Assembly: GCA_023333565.1 (NCBI GenBank)
Contig: JAJKFH010003937.1
Span: forward strand, 620,001 to 684,000
Length of the DNA stretch: 64,000 bases
Origin: Puffinus mauretanicus
Taxonomy: Eukaryota > Chordata > Aves > Procellariiformes > Procellariidae
Reading direction: 5' to 3'
Shown here: in pieces, positions 63,201 to 64,000 of the stretch
How the letters are laid out: the number at the start of each line of letters is the position of its first letter
How positions within the stretch are numbered: position 1 is the first letter of the stretch
Notes under the pieces: model-generated
Database searches by the model: none
What the model saw: the letters and a program-made list of their open reading frames with translations, nothing else
Told to the model about the DNA's origin: nothing
Position numbers and translations under genes: made by a program

Positions 63201-64000
63201 TAAATCAAGTTCACTGTAGGTGCTGTAATTTATTTATATCGTCTTGCTAATTTGTGCTGGTGCCCTGATTTTTGCGTGGAGGAGCAGGATTTCTTAGGGA
63301 GGTCCATTTGTTCCCTTCTTGGGGGAAGGCTGCAGTACGGTATGTTGTAAACTAGTTTGTTGCGTACTCATGGTAAGTTCAGGATTTCCAGGCATGTTGT
63401 TGCACATACACAGGACTTGCGATTCTTCTGGAGTATTTCCGTCTTGCTGTGTATAGGTCAGGCAGCAATCCTGCAAAGTGCCAGGAGCCTGATGACTTCC
63501 TGGTAGTATTGGGATTACTCTGTAGGTGGAGCGTTATTATTCTCCATATGCATCGTAATTTACGCTTTGAGAAACACCAGTGTCAGTGCAGAACAACAGC
63601 TGTGCAGTAAACTGGTATTTGTGTCATTGCACAAATAAGAAGAAAGGTAAGGAAGAAGGTCAGTGCCCAGACATGGCCCAGTACCTGATGTGAGGACAAT
63701 TCCTTGGGCTCACGGCTTGTTTCCAAGGAGGAAGGCTGCTGGAAGTGAATTGTGTGAGAAGTTACAGTGAAATGTGTGCTTCAAGTGAAGTGTTAGCATG
63801 CTGGCACTGTGCTACAAAACCTGTCATTGCAGATAAGCTTTTCTTTTATGGGGTTTCTCTCTGTGTCAGGGGAGACTTTTATTAAATATAGCAGAGCGGG
63901 ATTTCATTTTCTTAACTTAAGTAGTATAAAAAAGTGGGGGGAGGGTGGGGAGGTATTGACCTGAAAACCTTGCCATTTGGTGGGAGCTTAATTTTCTCCT

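Larger units (their letters stand above)
57456..64000 (+). other. first intron of the downstream gene, runs off the window
   Basis: After the GC-rich start the sequence becomes AT-rich and non-coding. No pleckstrin-homology coding exon is recognisable. Poly-T tracts and a SINE-like stretch are listed separately. A very strong pyrimidine tract followed by AG (58715-58739) could be an acceptor, but no donor-bounded exon is evident after it. Confidence 0.55.

Noticed and set aside
1..64000. Search for tRNA, rRNA, spliceosomal RNA genes, CRISPR arrays or prokaryotic operons
   Set aside because: None could be supported by eye; the window is vertebrate nuclear DNA.

Overview
The window is vertebrate nuclear DNA, almost certainly from a bird. 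Genes are split into short exons with GT/AG splice sites. There is a CpG-island promoter. The clearest interspersed repeats are 5'-truncated CR1 LINEs on the minus strand with the AGAATCAT-type 3' end usual in sauropsids, and repeat density is very low. There are no bacterial-style operons, Shine-Dalgarno sites or CRISPR arrays. The largest open frames mostly lie in a CR1 element or in GC-rich DNA.

Layout. (1) 1-7.9 kb, plus strand: intron, then the last four coding exons of a TACC-family gene, most likely TACC2, with its stop codon and poly(A) signals. (2) 8.5-10.9 kb, plus strand: a complete three-exon gene for a small GPI-anchored Ly6/uPAR (LU) domain protein of about 125 residues, starting about 0.7 kb after the TACC gene. 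(3) 10.9-57.0 kb: about 46 kb without a gene I can identify. It holds two closely related CR1 copies, a 17-18 bp minisatellite, a forkhead-like palindrome and a block at 38-42 kb with exon-like open frames that I cannot assign. (4) 57.0-64.0 kb, plus strand: a CpG island with paired ZNF143/GFY-type motifs and GC boxes, a probable non-coding first exon ending at a GTAAGT donor (57455/57456), and the start of a long first intron that runs off the window.

In human, TACC2 is followed by BTBD16 and PLEKHA1, and its paralogue TACC1 is followed by PLEKHA2. The CpG island is therefore a good candidate for the PLEKHA1 (or PLEKHA2) promoter, but no coding exon of that gene is in the window. The Ly6 gene has no counterpart I know of at either human locus, and I could not recognise BTBD16 in the interval where it would be expected. 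These two points are the most interesting aspects of the window. Nothing here shows a new multi-gene system.
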